From Amphiduros pacificus (Eukaryota > Annelida > Polychaeta > Phyllodocida > Hesionidae), in assembly GCA_949316495.1 (NCBI GenBank), contig OX439008.1, forward strand, positions 40,383,822 through 40,447,821: a stretch of 64,000 nt of DNA, in the 5' to 3' direction. Shown here piece by piece: positions 32,369-53,339 of this stretch; positions within the stretch are counted from its first letter, which is position 1; every line of letters starts with the position of its first letter. Position numbers and translations under genes: made by a program. The notes under the pieces were generated by a model that was not told the origin of the DNA, did not search any database, and worked only from the letters and a program-made list of their open reading frames with translations.

Positions 32369-35335
32369 TGGCACATGGGCAACATAAAAAATTCATACAT
32401 AATCTGGTTTTAGTTTTGCATTATCCACCATTGTTTTAATAAATTAAAAATGTCATTAAATGCATGACAATGGGATGAAAATAATTTGGGTTGTGTTATT
32501 TCAGTATTGAAAATTACATCCTCTTGATATAGATTAATGATGTTTTTATTATAATTAGGATTCTGCAAATAGTTAAAAAAAGGTTGGGTTATTTAAGAAT
32601 GTTCAAAGGATACACTGAATGTCTGATCATGTTTGTAAAATTACTGAATGGTTCTCGCAGGATTTTAGATATGCTTTGTACCTGACATAATTTCTATCAC
32701 TGTTTCAAAATGTTTGAAAATGTTAGACTAGTCTTAAAATAAACAAAGAATTCTTTAGAATTCGGTACAAAAAATAGTTTACCGGTAGGTCTAAACTTAC
32801 ATGAAGATTGGAGGATTATAACAGATTGAATGCATTATATACAATATCAAAATATATTGTGTAAAATACTAGTTTGGTATCAGAAGTACACTTTGGCATA
32901 GGAAAGTTGAATGAAATTTAAAATTCATACAATAATTTTAAGTATAAGTATTAAGTACATGTATATCATTGACAATTTTAGGTGAAGTCAAAAACACTAA
33001 TACACAAAGTGTTGTTTCCCTTGATTTCTACAAGAATAACTTTGTGTTTTATGTTAAGAGTATGTATAATTTTACATGTAGTATAAATGAGATATGAGAG
33101 AGAATGTATGGACATATATGATGCTGAATGTCTCAGAAATTTGTTAACAATCATGATAAAGAAATGATTTACATGATTTGTTCTTGGTTATAATGTGATA
33201 ACAATAATGGCATTTTCATTTTGTAAATATTGTATTTGTGTGAAACAAATATTAAGGGAATTGTATATTATTTTATTTTGTTTTGTGCCATAAGTGTGTA
33301 AATACAATGCTGAGGTAGGCAATGTAAAAACAATGAAAGAATTCTTGTTTAATATGCTGAAGCTTCCAAGGCTGAGTTTTCTAAAATTGGCAATTTTTTT
33401 AAACTAACTTCAGCACATTGAGTAAGATGATGAAAAAAGTTAAAGTTAGTAGGAGACACGGACATGCAATTATTCAAGTTTTACCTGTTCATTTGTATTA
33501 AACATTTAACAACTGGAGCAATCAGCAGTAAAATCCCTGAAAGTCAGACAATATTCTGTATTCATAACATTTCACATGTACATATTTCTTGTTTGAAATG
33601 TATTGCGAGCCAATGCAACTATTTTATTTATTTCATTGATTGAGGATTTGAGTATTTGTACATAAGTTCCCATTTTGATATATTGATAACTGTAGAAAAT
33701 ATCTTGTATGCAGAGTAAAGTTTATTCTTTACAGCTGTAAATAAAATACAAATGAAAATGGATCACTTAAATGTAATCTTATGTGTATGTGTGAGTGACC
33801 TAACAATGATTACATTTGAATGACATATCCTGAATTCAATAATTAAATTATTTATCTCTTGATTTGTACAAAATTAAACAGTTTGGTTGATTGCGTTTGT
33901 CTTTTAATCAATAGCACACTCTGTTCAGTCAGCTTTTCCAGCACAATCTGCCTGGAAAGCTTCTGTTTGGAATGTGATAACATATTGTCACAGGTCTATT
34001 TTATGATACAATGTGATGGAGAGCCAAAAATATGAGAGAGATATTCATAACATATTCACAATTCAGTAGATGGAGTCTGCTTGAGTGGTGCTACAACGTT
34101 CAGTTAATTCCTTTTGCCAAGGATAATCTTGCTATTACTATTGCCAGAGTTGTGATATATGGTAATAATATTGGTCTCCAGTAAATAAGTTGAATAGTCA
34201 CATGCACTAATTATGAACATGTGCAGCTAGTCATATGACACAATTTGAGTTGCTTGCTGTATTTATCACATCGTCTCAAAATCTTGTGATTTTGTAAATG
34301 TTTAATGAATAAATTCAGAGAGGAATGTTAAAATATAATTTGATCATCGTTATTATTAAACATTTTTATATATCACATGATATCCTAGAAAAGGGGGTGG
34401 GGACTGTAAATAGGGTGGGCCAAAGGATTGATATGCAATATATTTGAGATCTGAAGAGGATTTGGTAGCAGCCTCAAACATGTCAGTCCCCTTAAATGCA
34501 AGATTGAGAAGATGACTCTTTTGTCCACCTGTTAAATAGTAGGTGTAGGACACTGTTCTGATAACCACACGGTCCCCTGGTGGAATTTGAATGCCAATTT
34601 AACAGAATGTCTTAGAGACTGAATTGTTAAGGTTCACTGCAACCAATTCCATCTTTTCTTCTTTAAACGTAGGGCATGGCTGTAAATGATTTTGAGTTTT
34701 ATAGGGTTTTATGCCCCTTTCAACATGATTTCAGTTCTATCATGACAAAGCCTAGTTATTGCAGTACGTGAAAGGTATTTAAGTGTGAATGATTGGTGAA
34801 AATCTATTTGATATTCATCAAACATTATTATCTCTGCTAGATTTCATCATTCAAAATAAATAATCATAAATTCTATAAAAAAAAGATAAGTATTTTCTTT
34901 TCTACTGGAAATTTTATTCAAACAGGTTACTCATATTTACATAACATCTTGTTATTATATGATATACATATACAAAACACTTAATAATATATCATTAATT
35001 AAGCAGCACAATTAAAATATAACAAAAGTAATATTGGTACATTGCACTTCGTTCGCAGGGACCAAACACTATTAATTCCTATTTTCATGATACTGATAAA
35101 AGAATGATTCAAATTCAAAAAGTGTAGCACAAGATAAAAATAATGTTGATAAAGAATGTGCTGTGGTAAGTAGGCATTAAATAGTTTAAATTTATTATTT
35201 TACCCACAAACTCTAAGTTTAATTTACTTTTTAATAATGACCTACCTTCATTATGATGCATATGTGAACAAGTATGCATTTTTTATATCTCTTGGTGTGA
35301 AATAATAGTTTATTTATAAATAAGTTGCTATAGTT
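32369..35335. other. PHKA 3' UTR and convergent intergenic region
   Basis: Long AT-rich stretch between two stop codons facing each other. Plus-strand poly(A) candidates for PHKA: AATAAA at 33740-33745, with others near 32438 and 34308. Minus-strand candidate for LIAS: AATAAA at 35314-35309, about 20 bp past its stop. No coding exon or repeat recognised. Confidence 0.5.
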
Positions 35336-41209
<5,874 letters not shown>

Positions 41210-41640
41210 TTCTGTCAGTTTAATTGGGTCAAATCCGGCGATCAACTGATCAAAACTGGGTCGAAATTCTTACGCCAAACCAGGGGCCCGTTGCTGTATA
41301 TTTTTTGATGTCTTAAATTTAAATAGATTGTAGTATCTATTTTCTATCAAAAGGCAACATTTATCAGTTTTCATTCAGAATATGTAAATAAACATGACAT
41401 TTATGCCTTTTCTGAAATAATACACATAACTATTTTTGTCGCGTACGTTGGGAAGTGAGTTGTAAGTCGGCTCTTAGTCTGTCATCTTCTGTTGACAGTC
41501 ACACTCTGCAGGTGAAGCTGAACTCCTGAAAGCATCTGGAAAATTATTGCAAACATTTGAAGTTCATTTATTTGAAACGTGAAACTCATAAAAACGTAAA
41601 ATTGAAGCATAGATGAACTGATTTGACTAGGTAAGATATG
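41210..41640. promoter_or_regulatory. LIAS upstream region; possible bidirectional promoter
   Basis: Upstream of the LIAS start and less AT-rich, with CpGs around 41440-41475 (GTCGCGTACG). On the plus strand there are consensus donors at 41630/41631 (GACTAG|GTAAGA) and 41511/41512 (CTGCAG|GTGAAG), which could end a 5' UTR exon of a plus-strand gene such as TRMT9B. No TATA box seen. The bidirectional reading is inference. Confidence 0.3.
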
Positions 41641-42569
41641 TTTATTTCCATGCATGGCTGCAAGAAAGAGAACTTTTTAACCGGTCTGACAAGTGACAGC
41701 AGTGAGTTAAGGGAATCAATGGGACTTTGATGACTCCAGTTCAGATCAAGTCTGAGACCTCAGCAATAGGATATTCTGATTATTAGCAACACTGGCTCAG
41801 AACCTTACCAGTGAATCATCCATTGCTGTGAAGCATTTAAACATTATGTTTAAATGATTTGGGCATTTAGACAGTCAGTGTGTCCACCAAATATCTGATT
41901 TTATTACAGCATTAAGTATTAGATTTATAATGGTGTGTAAATATCTATATCAAAATGCCAGTGCTTATGGTTGTGTGTGAATTTTAGAAGTAGATAACTA
42001 ATTGAATTTCATATTTCTTGTGGGAATAAAAGATAAATTCCCATGAGCAATATATGATTTGAGCATTTGGACCCAGAAATCTAAGTTGTAATTAAGGCTT
42101 TTTCTCTTATGTCTTTGCCACACAAAGGATTGTAGCATAACCAATGCAGTTCAACTAGGGTCAAGTGAGACACATTCCACACAAAAAATTATAATGATCA
42201 TAGTTTCTCTCCTAAAAAGCACAATAAATTTCATTTATTTGTATTTATTTTACAAAAAAATATATGAATTATATAATTCATTGTGTCAATTAATATAATG
42301 GCTATTGTTTAAGTCATATGGTGACAATCGTTTTGTGATAGTGACAATAGTTTTGTGGTGGTTATATTGATTTTGTTTTACAATTGATTTTCATGTGTTA
42401 AACATGGATTTGTCACTTTTAATTATGCTAAACTCAACAATTAATCTGTTTTCGCAGTGTAATAAACTAGATTAATATTCAATATGTTTTGCAATATACA
42501 TGTAGAGTCAAATTGTAATTTGGACATATTCAAGACTATTTCTAGGGTTTTACAAGGTTAAAATGTGAC

Positions 42570-42750
42570 AGATTTTGTTCATTATCATCCACCATTGTTA
42601 CTTTTGACACTTGTTGTGACTGTCCATTACCTGGCATCTGATTGGTCAAAAAGATTTGCACTTCAGCTCTATTAATATTTTGTCTCCAGTGATTGGTCAG
42701 TGAACCAGATGAGTGTTTAACAGTTGTAATATTATTATTAGGATGGTTGG
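42570..42750 (+). repeat. Dispersed repeat family R, copy
   Basis: Shares CCACCATTGTTAC, a GATTGGTCA/GAACCAGATG block and the TATTATTATTAGGAT end with the copies in PHKA intron 23. More diverged than those. Confidence 0.55.
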
Positions 42751-43440
42751 CAGGCACACCTAGCTCACTGTTTGTTCAAAGGGCCATGAATGGATGGAAT
42801 TCATTAACATGATTAATGCTTGTGACTTCAGTTCCACCTTTGCCTGAGAAATAGATTATTAGGCCAAAAATAATATATCTTGCTTATGACAAGGCAAAAT
42901 AGCAGCAGGTTAATTTGTCATCCTATCACACCCAGGTGAATGTATTTTTAACTTTGTAATGGCAGATACCACCCACACATCACCTTGAAATATAATAACA
43001 AACACAACCAACACAGCACTAACAAACAAGCCATTAACATGCTTAACTCTCACCAGACTCTCAACTGTTGTCATTAAATCTTATTTGCCAATTTGCACAA
43101 GAAGCCATTGTGTGTAACAAATTGCAAAACTATTGCTTTTTATTTTTCATATTCCAACTAATTATGAATATCTCTATGTCCATCTTCAAACATCTACATT
43201 GGATTTCAGTTCCATGTTTGTTTCAGATGTAATTATATTCTCATTTATGGGACAGTGCCCATTTGATATGTGTGCAATATTACATAATTCAGTTTTATGG
43301 CAAATAAAACAGTATTATCAGTTTGGAGGAAGACGAATTAGAGTATTTTCAGCAAAATATACAACAAAATAACATGTTATAATGACATTAGACGATATTA
43401 TTAATCAACAGGCACACCACATACATTTGTATAAGAAGAT

Positions 43441-43560
43441 TAGAATGCTGCTTACATTTTATAGTCATCCCTACAGTAATCCCCTCCTCTTTCTATCTAT
43501 TAGAATGATGCTTACATTTTATAGTCATCCCTACAGTATTCCCCTCCTCTTTCTATCTAT
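43441..43560 (+). repeat. 60-bp direct tandem duplication
   Basis: Two adjacent 60-bp copies starting TAGAATG, identical except at two positions by eye. A very recent tandem duplication. Confidence 0.95.
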
Positions 43561-44205
43561 TTTCAGCAAGAATTTTGAAATGACACATTTTTTTTACACG
43601 AGATTCATTTTAGAATAGGAATATAAAATCATTTATATCTAATTCAGAAGTGAAATATTTTTGTTTGCTGAGATGTATGTGACAGATATTCTACACATTG
43701 TTATTCTAAATGTCAGACTGTTGAGAGAGAACTGCCAACATTATTTGGCCAGGAAAGGTGCGTAAGTTATTTGTTTGTCAGGAAATTTCACTGAAACATA
43801 TACATGTTCACACTGATGAGAGGTTTGCCATCAAGGAAAAGATAAAAGAATTGTCATTGATCAAGCAACAACTTCAGTGCATAAGCTACCATGTGTTATA
43901 TCATTGTCAGCAACACCTGTTCAATGACACGCATTTATCAGATTGTGACAGTTTACCTCATTGTGATTCCTGTCATATTTGTGTTACCATGGTGATATGA
44001 ACACTTCTGCAGGAAGCCCCAGGCATGTTGGAGTTTATTTAGGTTGATACTACCAAGGGTTATTATCTTCTCATCGTTGACATGATTAAGGCAATAAAAA
44101 TATTTTGCTGCTCTTTGGTAATATGTATATCTCTCCATAAAGCACAAAAACATATTTTGTGACTACACATACACATTTGATACACAGTACTGTTTTGCCA
44201 ATATT

Positions 44206-44429
<224 letters not shown>

Positions 44430-47400
44430 TATATATTGCTCACAGTGGCTGTGACCATTGACCATGCTTTACCTTATATGGATATGCATATACACATGTG
44501 CCTGATTGAATAGAAGCCTTTTATCTTTGGTTGCTATAGCAACAATGTATCAAAATCCATTTTATGCAAAGAAGGGGGCTTGGCTATATTGTAAACAATG
44601 GATCAGCAAATTGAATAATTTGTGAACAGAAATGTTTGCATCACTGTACTTTAAAACCAAGGTTAGAGAACAAATTGTTTTATTTCAAAATGATTGCCTC
44701 CCTTCAAAAGAAATCATGGCGTTTATAGTCTGAGCATGACATTTGAATAAAAATCTTGCTGATCTTGCGGGATAGATAATTAGACATTTTTATCATCGTC
44801 CCATGCGCAGCACAGTTCAGATAAGCAGCAGGGGAAGAGAGAGTATCTCTTAATAAGGGCATGCACATCTATAATGAGTCAGGCAAACAGTCACTGGGTC
44901 AGCATTTCTTTCCAATTTAGTATATTTTGAGAAATTACATATGTTATTCAGCCAAACTTGATTTAGCTGATATAATAATAATAATTATCAATAATATGAA
45001 TATGAATGATAAAGTCATTAATTAATTCAAACAGGGCATCCGCTCCACCAATCAGCTTGATCTTGGGCTTATTTGAAATAAAAAGGTGAAATTTTAAGAA
45101 AGGTAGAAAGGAAAAAGCATGCATTCCTTTTATTAGTCAAAATAGTCAAAAACTGGTATTTTCAAGCAGTGCAAAGGGAGGAGCTTACATAGAGGTAACA
45201 CTAGTATTCTACATGATCATAATAGCATAATTTATGATGTTACCATGACGTCACTATATTGACACTTCCATGTCTCATGTCACTATGACAACACTTTCCT
45301 GTCTGACACCATTATGACACTTTTCTGCGTGACGTCATCATCTTTATCTTACTTGCAATGTCAAGAGGACTTCACTCCAGGTTAAATCATCTTTCTACTC
45401 TGATTATTGATGAAACTGTTGTCATTTGTAAATACGATATTCAGTGCAAAGAAATGTGCATCACGTAGCCTCACGCAACTGTGTTTACCTTGCTTACAAC
45501 GTCAAGAAGACTTCATTGCAGTTTAAATCAACTTTCTGCTCCAATTATTGATGGAACTGGTTTTTAGATCTGTTGACCTCTCTTAAGATGCAGAGCTTTA
45601 GGAGTGGGGAAAATGTTTACTTGTCTGTCCGTGCGTCCGTCTGTCTGTCCGTCTCTACTCGAATTATTGATGAAACAATGATCTTTTGTACATGTAATAT
45701 TCAGTTGAAAGAAGTGTGTTTCTCACAGCCTCATGCAATTGTGTTTACCTTGCTTGCAACGTTTTTCCATTGCAAGTTAAATCTTTTTATTCCATTCATT
45801 GACAAAACTATCGTTTGTTTTAATTTGCTCCTCTGCCATTTCATATTATTGTCGGTTCACTTTAATATTTAATGTATTAATGTTTTGCTTTTAATTGATT
45901 ATTTTTAGCATATTATGACAAGAGATTTTCCTTTAATCTGATTTTAATCCGCAAGTGAGATTTCTCAATGGAATATCCAAGGGTAATAGATATGAACATT
46001 CAAGCATGCATAGCATGTTTAGTACAATATACAACTAAAATGAGAAAAACTATCATGAGTTTATTATAGAACCTCTCTATTTTCTTTCACCTTTTTGTTC
46101 ATCTATTTTTATGCTGTTAAATCCTAGTTAGCATGGATAATTTTGTGGAAAGAATAGGAATTCACAAGCCTGTAAAAGTAAGAAAGAGAATATGTGAGAT
46201 GTGCAATTTGTGTGCTGGCTTAATGCAGGTCAGAGGAGGCCATTAAATCATTAAGATTAGATTCACAATTCCATAACCATGGAAAAAGGGACTGGTGTGA
46301 AAAAATACAAAAATCTGATCAACAAGGACAAAAACTGACATCATTGCCAAGGGTGCAACCCATTTACTGATCTAATTTTATTTTTGTATAAAATTTGACA
46401 ATGAAAATATCGTTGTCAACATAACGGTGTTCCTCTGATGTCAAAAGTTGGAACTGGTTATGAGATTATGACCTAGGTCAGTACTGTCATGATTATAAAA
46501 CAACTTGCACTTTATTTAGGACTTATGACTCTTTTTTCCCTAAAATAGTTTGTGCAGCCAGCTGTCACTTGCTATCATGCAAAAAGGACATCACTAGATG
46601 GCACCACACAATTATTTGTATCTGAACCTTGAACTTATGAAGGAAACTTGGCAAATATAAAGTGCACAGATGTAAATAAACATAAACATTAATAAACATA
46701 ATAACAGATATATTTCATCATGTTGTGATAAAGAACCAAATACAAACTATAATATTTTATTAGGTCTTTTAACATAACCATTATTGATCATATAGTTAAT
46801 GTACAGTGCCAAGATTAGGAAAAGATCAATTTTGCAGTACACTAGTTTTAGAATTATTGTGAATTATTGTTGGCTTGTCAAGGAGCAGGTATCCTGCTGG
46901 GCTGTTGTCTCAAGTGGTCTGAGAATAAAGGGGAAGGAGAGCTTTAAATGGTGCAGGATGAAAATCTGAGCCAAGCTGTACATTTTACAAGAGTCAAGAG
47001 CATAATTACGTCATTCTGGATGCTGACAACTTAGCCATATACTAAATAGCAACCATGCTATGTGAAATCAAAGCCTTGCCATACAGTGAACAGTGGCTTG
47101 ATATAATAAGTTTCATGATTTATTTTTAAAGATTTTTTAAGATCCTAATACCCAAGAAAGTAACGTATACATCAGTAACACAGAAACATATCAAATCTAT
47201 CGTAGCTCTTCATTTACATGATTTTTGCCCAAATTTAACACAGAAAGGTGTCCTAGTTTTCTGTTGCATAATGAAGGGCAATCCAGACTTAGGAGCACAA
47301 AACTTACCCTAAAATGTTAAAGATTTACTATAGAATTGTAACCAACATGTTTCACACACTTTGACACACTCAACTCTTACAAATGTATTGAATCACTTGA

Positions 47401-48633
47401 CTGATCATGTACACAAATACTGGTGATATCACTTTGGGTTTGTAATTTATTGGATATCTTTAGAGGACATATTGTCATAGTATTTGACTAAAGAGTCGAC
47501 CAAACATGTGGTGATGTGAAATTGAAAAAAGCTGACTCATTACAAGTTGAAAATAGTTAAATTTATTTTGCAGTTTAGATAGAGGAAAAACTTATTATAT
47601 GAATGGCTTAATCAGTTTATACTTATCAGTTTAAATCTATTTTATTCATCATGGACAGAGTGTCTGATATGAAGTCATCATCGGTGCCTGTACATTTATA
47701 TGTCTGAGTTCCCATTGCTATAATATGGAATATCTATTTAATAGGCTTCTGAAAATGACAGGTAAAGCCCTGCAGTAAATCTGATATAATTTCTTTCTGT
47801 CATTACAGTCTTCCTGTATGTAACTATCAGAGGAGAGAGATTCATGGATGAATTGCAGTTATTAGCTTCATCTGAGTGTATGATTAGCATCACATGACAG
47901 ACATGTAGAATATTTTCCTATCCCAGAGAGCTAACAACCATCATGCACCAGCAACAGGAAGTACGCAGAGGATGCTGGGGGTGGCCACCATATTGGTTTT
48001 TGTTTGCCAGGCAATCATAAGAGCCTATCCGCAAGCGCTATTATGTCTACCATGGCTCCCAGAATGCATCATTAATATGTAGAGGCCAATCTGACAGTGT
48101 TATCTGCTTCTACAGGGTATCCTGGTTTTGTTAGCATTTGTGTATGTCCATTAGTGTTGCTTTTGGTAGAAGCATGATCAGGCTTGGACAAAGAAAGAGA
48201 GTAAAAATATGATATAATTGATATAATATGTATATATGACAATGACAGACAAAATCTATCCAAGTTTGTGTTTTTATAGGGTCAATACTCTCGCTGTTCA
48301 TAAATATGCTCAAGACAGAATTTTTCAACATTTGACTTTACTAGGCTACATTTTGTTCATAATGTCAAATGATCAACGGAATATGGTAAGATCTAAGATC
48401 TATAGAGTATTCACTGAAAAGAAGGATCAAATATTAATATACATTATATTATTTGATTGGGCCTTAGTTTCATAAAGATGTTGGTAAATAATGTATTTAG
48501 AATGACCATTTTTGTTAATGCTAAAACATCACCATACAGTAATGTGAATATGATGTTTGTTCATTTGTGCAAGTACTTTTTTCCCACTGATGTTTGATAT
48601 CTGAACCTGTTATGATATTTTTTGTCTTTGTTT

Positions 48634-49512
48634 CCCTCTCTGTTTGAGGCTGAGCCCTCTCTGTTTGAGGCTGAGCCCTCTCTGTTTGAGGCTGAGCCCT
48701 CTCTGTTGGAGGCTGGGCCATATCTGTTGGAGGTTAACTCCTCTTTGTGTCAGTTTCCTCTCTGTTGGAGGCTAACCCTCTCTGTTTGTGGCAGTTCTCT
48801 CTCTGTTGGAGGCTAACCCTCTCTGTTTGTGGCAGTTCTCTCTCTGCTTGAGGCTAACCCTCTCTGTTTGTGGCAGTTCTCTCTCTGCTTGAGGCTAACC
48901 CTCTCTGTTTGGGGCAGTTCCGTCTCTGTTGGAGGCTAAGCCCTCTCTGTTGGAGGCTGACCCCTCTCTGTTGGAGGCTGACCCCTCTCTGTTTGAGATG
49001 AAGTCTTCTCTATTTGAGACTAAGCCTCTCTGTTTGTGGCAGTTCTCTCTCTGCTTGAGGCTAACCCTCTCTGTTTGGGGCAGTTCCGTCTCTGTTGGAG
49101 GCTAAGCCCTCTCTGTTGGAGGCTGACCCCTCTCTGTTGGAGGCTGACCCCTCTCTGTTTGAGATGAAGTCTTCTCTATTTGAGACTAAGCCTCTCTGTT
49201 TGTGGCAGTTCCGTCTCTGTTGGAGGCTAAGCCCTCTCTGTTTGTGGCAGTTCCGTCTCTATTTGAGGCTAAGCCCTCTCTGTTTGTGGCAGTTCCGTCT
49301 CTATTTGAGGCTAAGCCCTCTCTGTTTGTGGCAGTTCCGTCTCTATTTGAGGCTAAGCCCTCTCTGTTTGTGGCAGTTCCGTCTCTGTTGGAGGCTAAGC
49401 CCTCTCTGTTTGTGGCAGTTCGGTCTCTATTTGAGGCTAAGCCCTCTCTGTTTGTGGCAGTTCTCTCTCTGTTGGTCTGTTGGAGGCTGACCCCTCTCTG
49501 TTGAAGGCTGAT
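48634..49512 (+). repeat. About 880-bp minisatellite with higher-order structure
   Basis: Basic unit of about 21 bp (CCCTCTCTGTTTGAGGCTGAG) with variants. In the second half a 42-bp dimer containing TTTGTGGCAGTTCCGTCTC repeats about six times. A block of about 170 bp (from near 48876) recurs from near 49046. No gene; the open frames on both strands are repeat artefacts. Confidence 0.9.
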
Positions 49513-49760
49513 TCTCTGGTGCACCTCCGCTTGTTTTGCGATGGCTGCTATCGGGACACCTTCCACATATTGATCGCCGACACACAGCTAGCTGATATGC
49601 ATTCGGTAAACATGGAATGGATCAGAATGACAAATATTCTGTGTGATAAGTAACAAAGAGATGAGATGGCCCAGCAGAGACCAGTAATGAAAGTGCTGCT
49701 CCAATTACATAGAGCAAAGCTTGACATGTCTTATGATCTTGGATGGAGCTGTTTCTGACT

Positions 49761-49914
<154 letters not shown>

Positions 49915-50321
49915 CAAGAATGTCTCATCTTTTACATTTATTATTAATCTGACAGTGTTTGAAATGTGCATGTTGGATATATTATTTAAAATATATGCAT
50001 CCATACTTTCTTAGTCAATTAAACATGAGGGGGAACAATGTCTTCCAAAGTCTTCAGGGAATAACTACCACAGTAATCTTTATAGCTGAGGCATTGATCT
50101 TTAGCTAGAGTGATGTTAATTATTTTAAATACACAGAATCTTTAAAAAATATCTTATAAGAATCATGGGAAATTTGACTGGATCACATCACCCAATGGAC
50201 AGTTGTCTGCTTAAATTGATAAATTCTGGTCTTAATGATACTTTCTTTTTTGGATTATGTAAATAAAATAGTATTTATGATCAAACTGACAGAAATATTC
50301 CGAAATAGTTTCGGAAAAGAT

Positions 50322-50528
50322 CTTTGATTGTGATATCTGCATTGTGATTGTGATATCTGCATTGTGATTGTGATATCTGCATTGTGATTGTGATATCTGC
50401 ATTGTGATTGTGATATCTGCATTGTGATTGTGATATCTGCATTGTGATTGTGATATCTGCATTGTGATTGTGATATCTGCATTGTGATTGTGATATCTGC
50501 ATTGTGATTGTGATATCTGCATTGTGAT
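50322..50528 (+). repeat. 20-bp satellite-like tandem, about ten copies
   Basis: Unit ATTGTGATTGTGATATCTGC repeated with an exact 20-bp period and no visible mismatch at 50341-50520. The perfection implies very recent expansion. The open frames are artefacts. Confidence 0.97.
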
Positions 50529-50933
50529 TATAAAGTGGTCTCAATAACAGGACTTGCCAATGATTAAATAATATCAATACTGGTTAAATAATATCAATAC
50601 TGTTAATGAGCCTTAAAATTTAGCCTCGACCAATTAGCTGACGAAGATGTGCTTGCTTTTGGCACAGTAGATTATACAGTTGTCTCTTATTATGTGATTA
50701 TTAAAGATATTAAGCATCAATTCTACAATTTGGTGAAATTGAAAGCTTAGCCCCATATGAACATCATGACAAATTAAAATTATAGTAGAGTAATAATATA
50801 AGTTGCTATAAAACATAAGAGTTGCACTCCCAGCAGAGGTCTGTCTGAGCCATTCGCTGCACGTGACGGGTAAACACGGGTAGCGTGAACTTTGTTTGAC
50901 CTCAATTGAGGCTCAAAGTAGGGTAGCACTGTT

Positions 50934-51011
50934 TGACGTCATTCTGGCACTATTCAAAGGACAATAACTTTGATGACGTCATAAGCATATTGCCATACTC
51001 TTATGACGTCA
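50934..51011. promoter_or_regulatory. Cluster of three perfect CRE palindromes
   Basis: TGACGTCA occurs at 50934-50941, 50974-50981 and 51004-51011, with starts 40 and 30 bp apart. This is the CREB/ATF consensus. Function is not shown; a repeat origin is possible since the motif recurs inside family S. Confidence 0.3.
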
Positions 51012-51280
51012 TTTTACCTTTCAGTGCCTCTATGGTCACACTCCACATAAAAATGATGCCAAGAAAGGAGTGTGCTTTTATAAAGGGGCAATAGATTAGG
51101 GTCTTGTTAAAATAGAATTAACAGGCAAACATGGGGATGCATCAATAAAATAAAAATAGACATCATTTATTACCAATATGTGAATTTTAAATGTTTTTTT
51201 CAAAATCGGTGCTTAATCCCTTTAACTTGAACAAACTGGTTATTTTGTTTCGCGTTATGAAATTTCCACAATTTTATCTG

Positions 51281-51461
<181 letters not shown>

Positions 51462-53339
51462 AAAAGGTCAGTTGCAGAAACTGTTGCGCTCTATTTTTAT
51501 ATATTGCTTGTGTTTCAGATTTTGACACAGGTGGCCTGAAATAGATAAATCTGATCAATATACAATTAGATTCATCCCATAATTGGCTTTCAGAGAAAAA
51601 GAAATGTTTTATATGCTTGCATAAAGTGTCTGTGATAATTGATTTGGATCTGCAAATTAATGAAAAAAATATCAAAGAGAAAACCCTTATTGCAGTTTTG
51701 AAGACAAATATTTGTTATAATCTTAATATGTAGTTGGATTGTATTTCATCTTTTGATTTATTCATGGCTTGAGAAGATTATTGCGTAAATTAAACATACA
51801 TAATATACATGTCAGACCTAATGAAGTGTGGAGTTGAAGATCTACCCCAGTCCTGTTTATTCTGGCCATGTTATCAGAAATAAGGTTATTTTTTTGCCTT
51901 ATTGAGAAGGGATCAACATTTCTGCAAACACAGTAAAGTGATTATATGTGATGTCTAATCTATGAGCAAACTTGTACTGATTTGCTGCCCAATAATAAAA
52001 GATAACTGTTTCAAGAAGAAAACAGGATGTTGTATTTCTCAAGAGTACTGAGTTTTATGCCAAATTGCATATTCAATTGACAAATATTCTCAAAAAGTTC
52101 TGCAAATATCATTCTATTTACGTTTAGTGGGAGTGAATTTCATGTCAAATCAATCATAAAATGACAAAGATTGAAATTATTTTTTTTTTGATTTTCATTT
52201 AAAAAATCCAAATGACATGTTTCATGCTAAAGAAACATGGCTAAATTGTTCATATTAGTATTTGTTTATTATTTAAATTGTCCTGTAAGTCACCCATGCA
52301 ATGTCAAGATTCTATTACTTTGGCACTGAGAGGTTTTCAGCAGAATGTTATATTCTTCACCTGTCTGAGTTATTTTTACCTGTGTATCACACTGGGTAAC
52401 CAGACACTTATTTTTTTGATGCCTTAATTGTCACAAAATCTGAAAAGTATACCTGTTGTACAAGATAATACATGCTGGGCAGTGGATGTATCGTCAGGGA
52501 AATAATTAGTGGCACAATTTGGTCCATATCAGGTGTGTTTCTAATGATACTGGTCCTTTGAGAATATGCTTATGCAGAATTCTAATCATGCTTATTAGAC
52601 ATTACACTTATTATATTCTAAGATCATTACAATAAACTTAATAATTGCCAAATCATTATGTCATTTTTTGTAACTGGTATCCCAGTGATGAGTGGTTACC
52701 AAATAACAATTGAACTGGTGTGTCCCACCAGAAGGAGAAACATGTTAGTTTTAACCTACCTGCAAGACTTGGACATTCTTATTGAATCTTTTCTTCATAT
52801 TTTATCCATACCATATTGTATCTTCACATGCAAAATTCAACATCATTAACACCTCCCCTGTTTAGTATACAGCCCACAGATTTGGTCAGTGTCACTTTCA
52901 ATAATCTATATTATCAAACAACGAAGACATTCCACCTGAAAAAGGTCAAAACAAAAACTTTTGTTTCACATGTCTAATTGAGGTATCAAGTAGAGCACAT
53001 TACAAACAGAACAATTCAACCAGATTTCACTTTGTTGGACCACATTCTTTGTGTTTTCACCAAGAAGAAAATCTTGAATTTACTATGTATAATTGAGGTT
53101 TCTCATTTAATGCTAAACAAGGAGAATGATGTGACCGGATTTCAGTATCATCAACTGGCTATATTAGAGAGATTTAAATGCAATTCATGAACTCTTATAC
53201 ATGGATTTAGATTGTTCACTGACAATATATCTTTACTTTTAAGTATTATAAAAATGACTTGTTTACTATTTGTGCAAGGGGCTGGGGATATAAATGTACC
53301 ATATTTCTTCAAGTTCAAGGTTTTTGCTGTACACCAGAG

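Noticed and set aside
45573-45872. ORF of 99 codons with SVRASVCLSV
   Set aside because: Lies in a locally duplicated repeat with a simple GTCTGTCCGT run; such frames are common repeat artefacts.
49095-49566. Leu/Ser-rich and Thr/Asn/Arg-rich repeat ORFs of 100-131 residues
   Set aside because: Both strands are open across the same minisatellite; no signal, splice or family evidence.
50232-50577. Three overlapping minus-strand repeat ORFs
   Set aside because: Frames of the perfect 20-bp tandem repeat.
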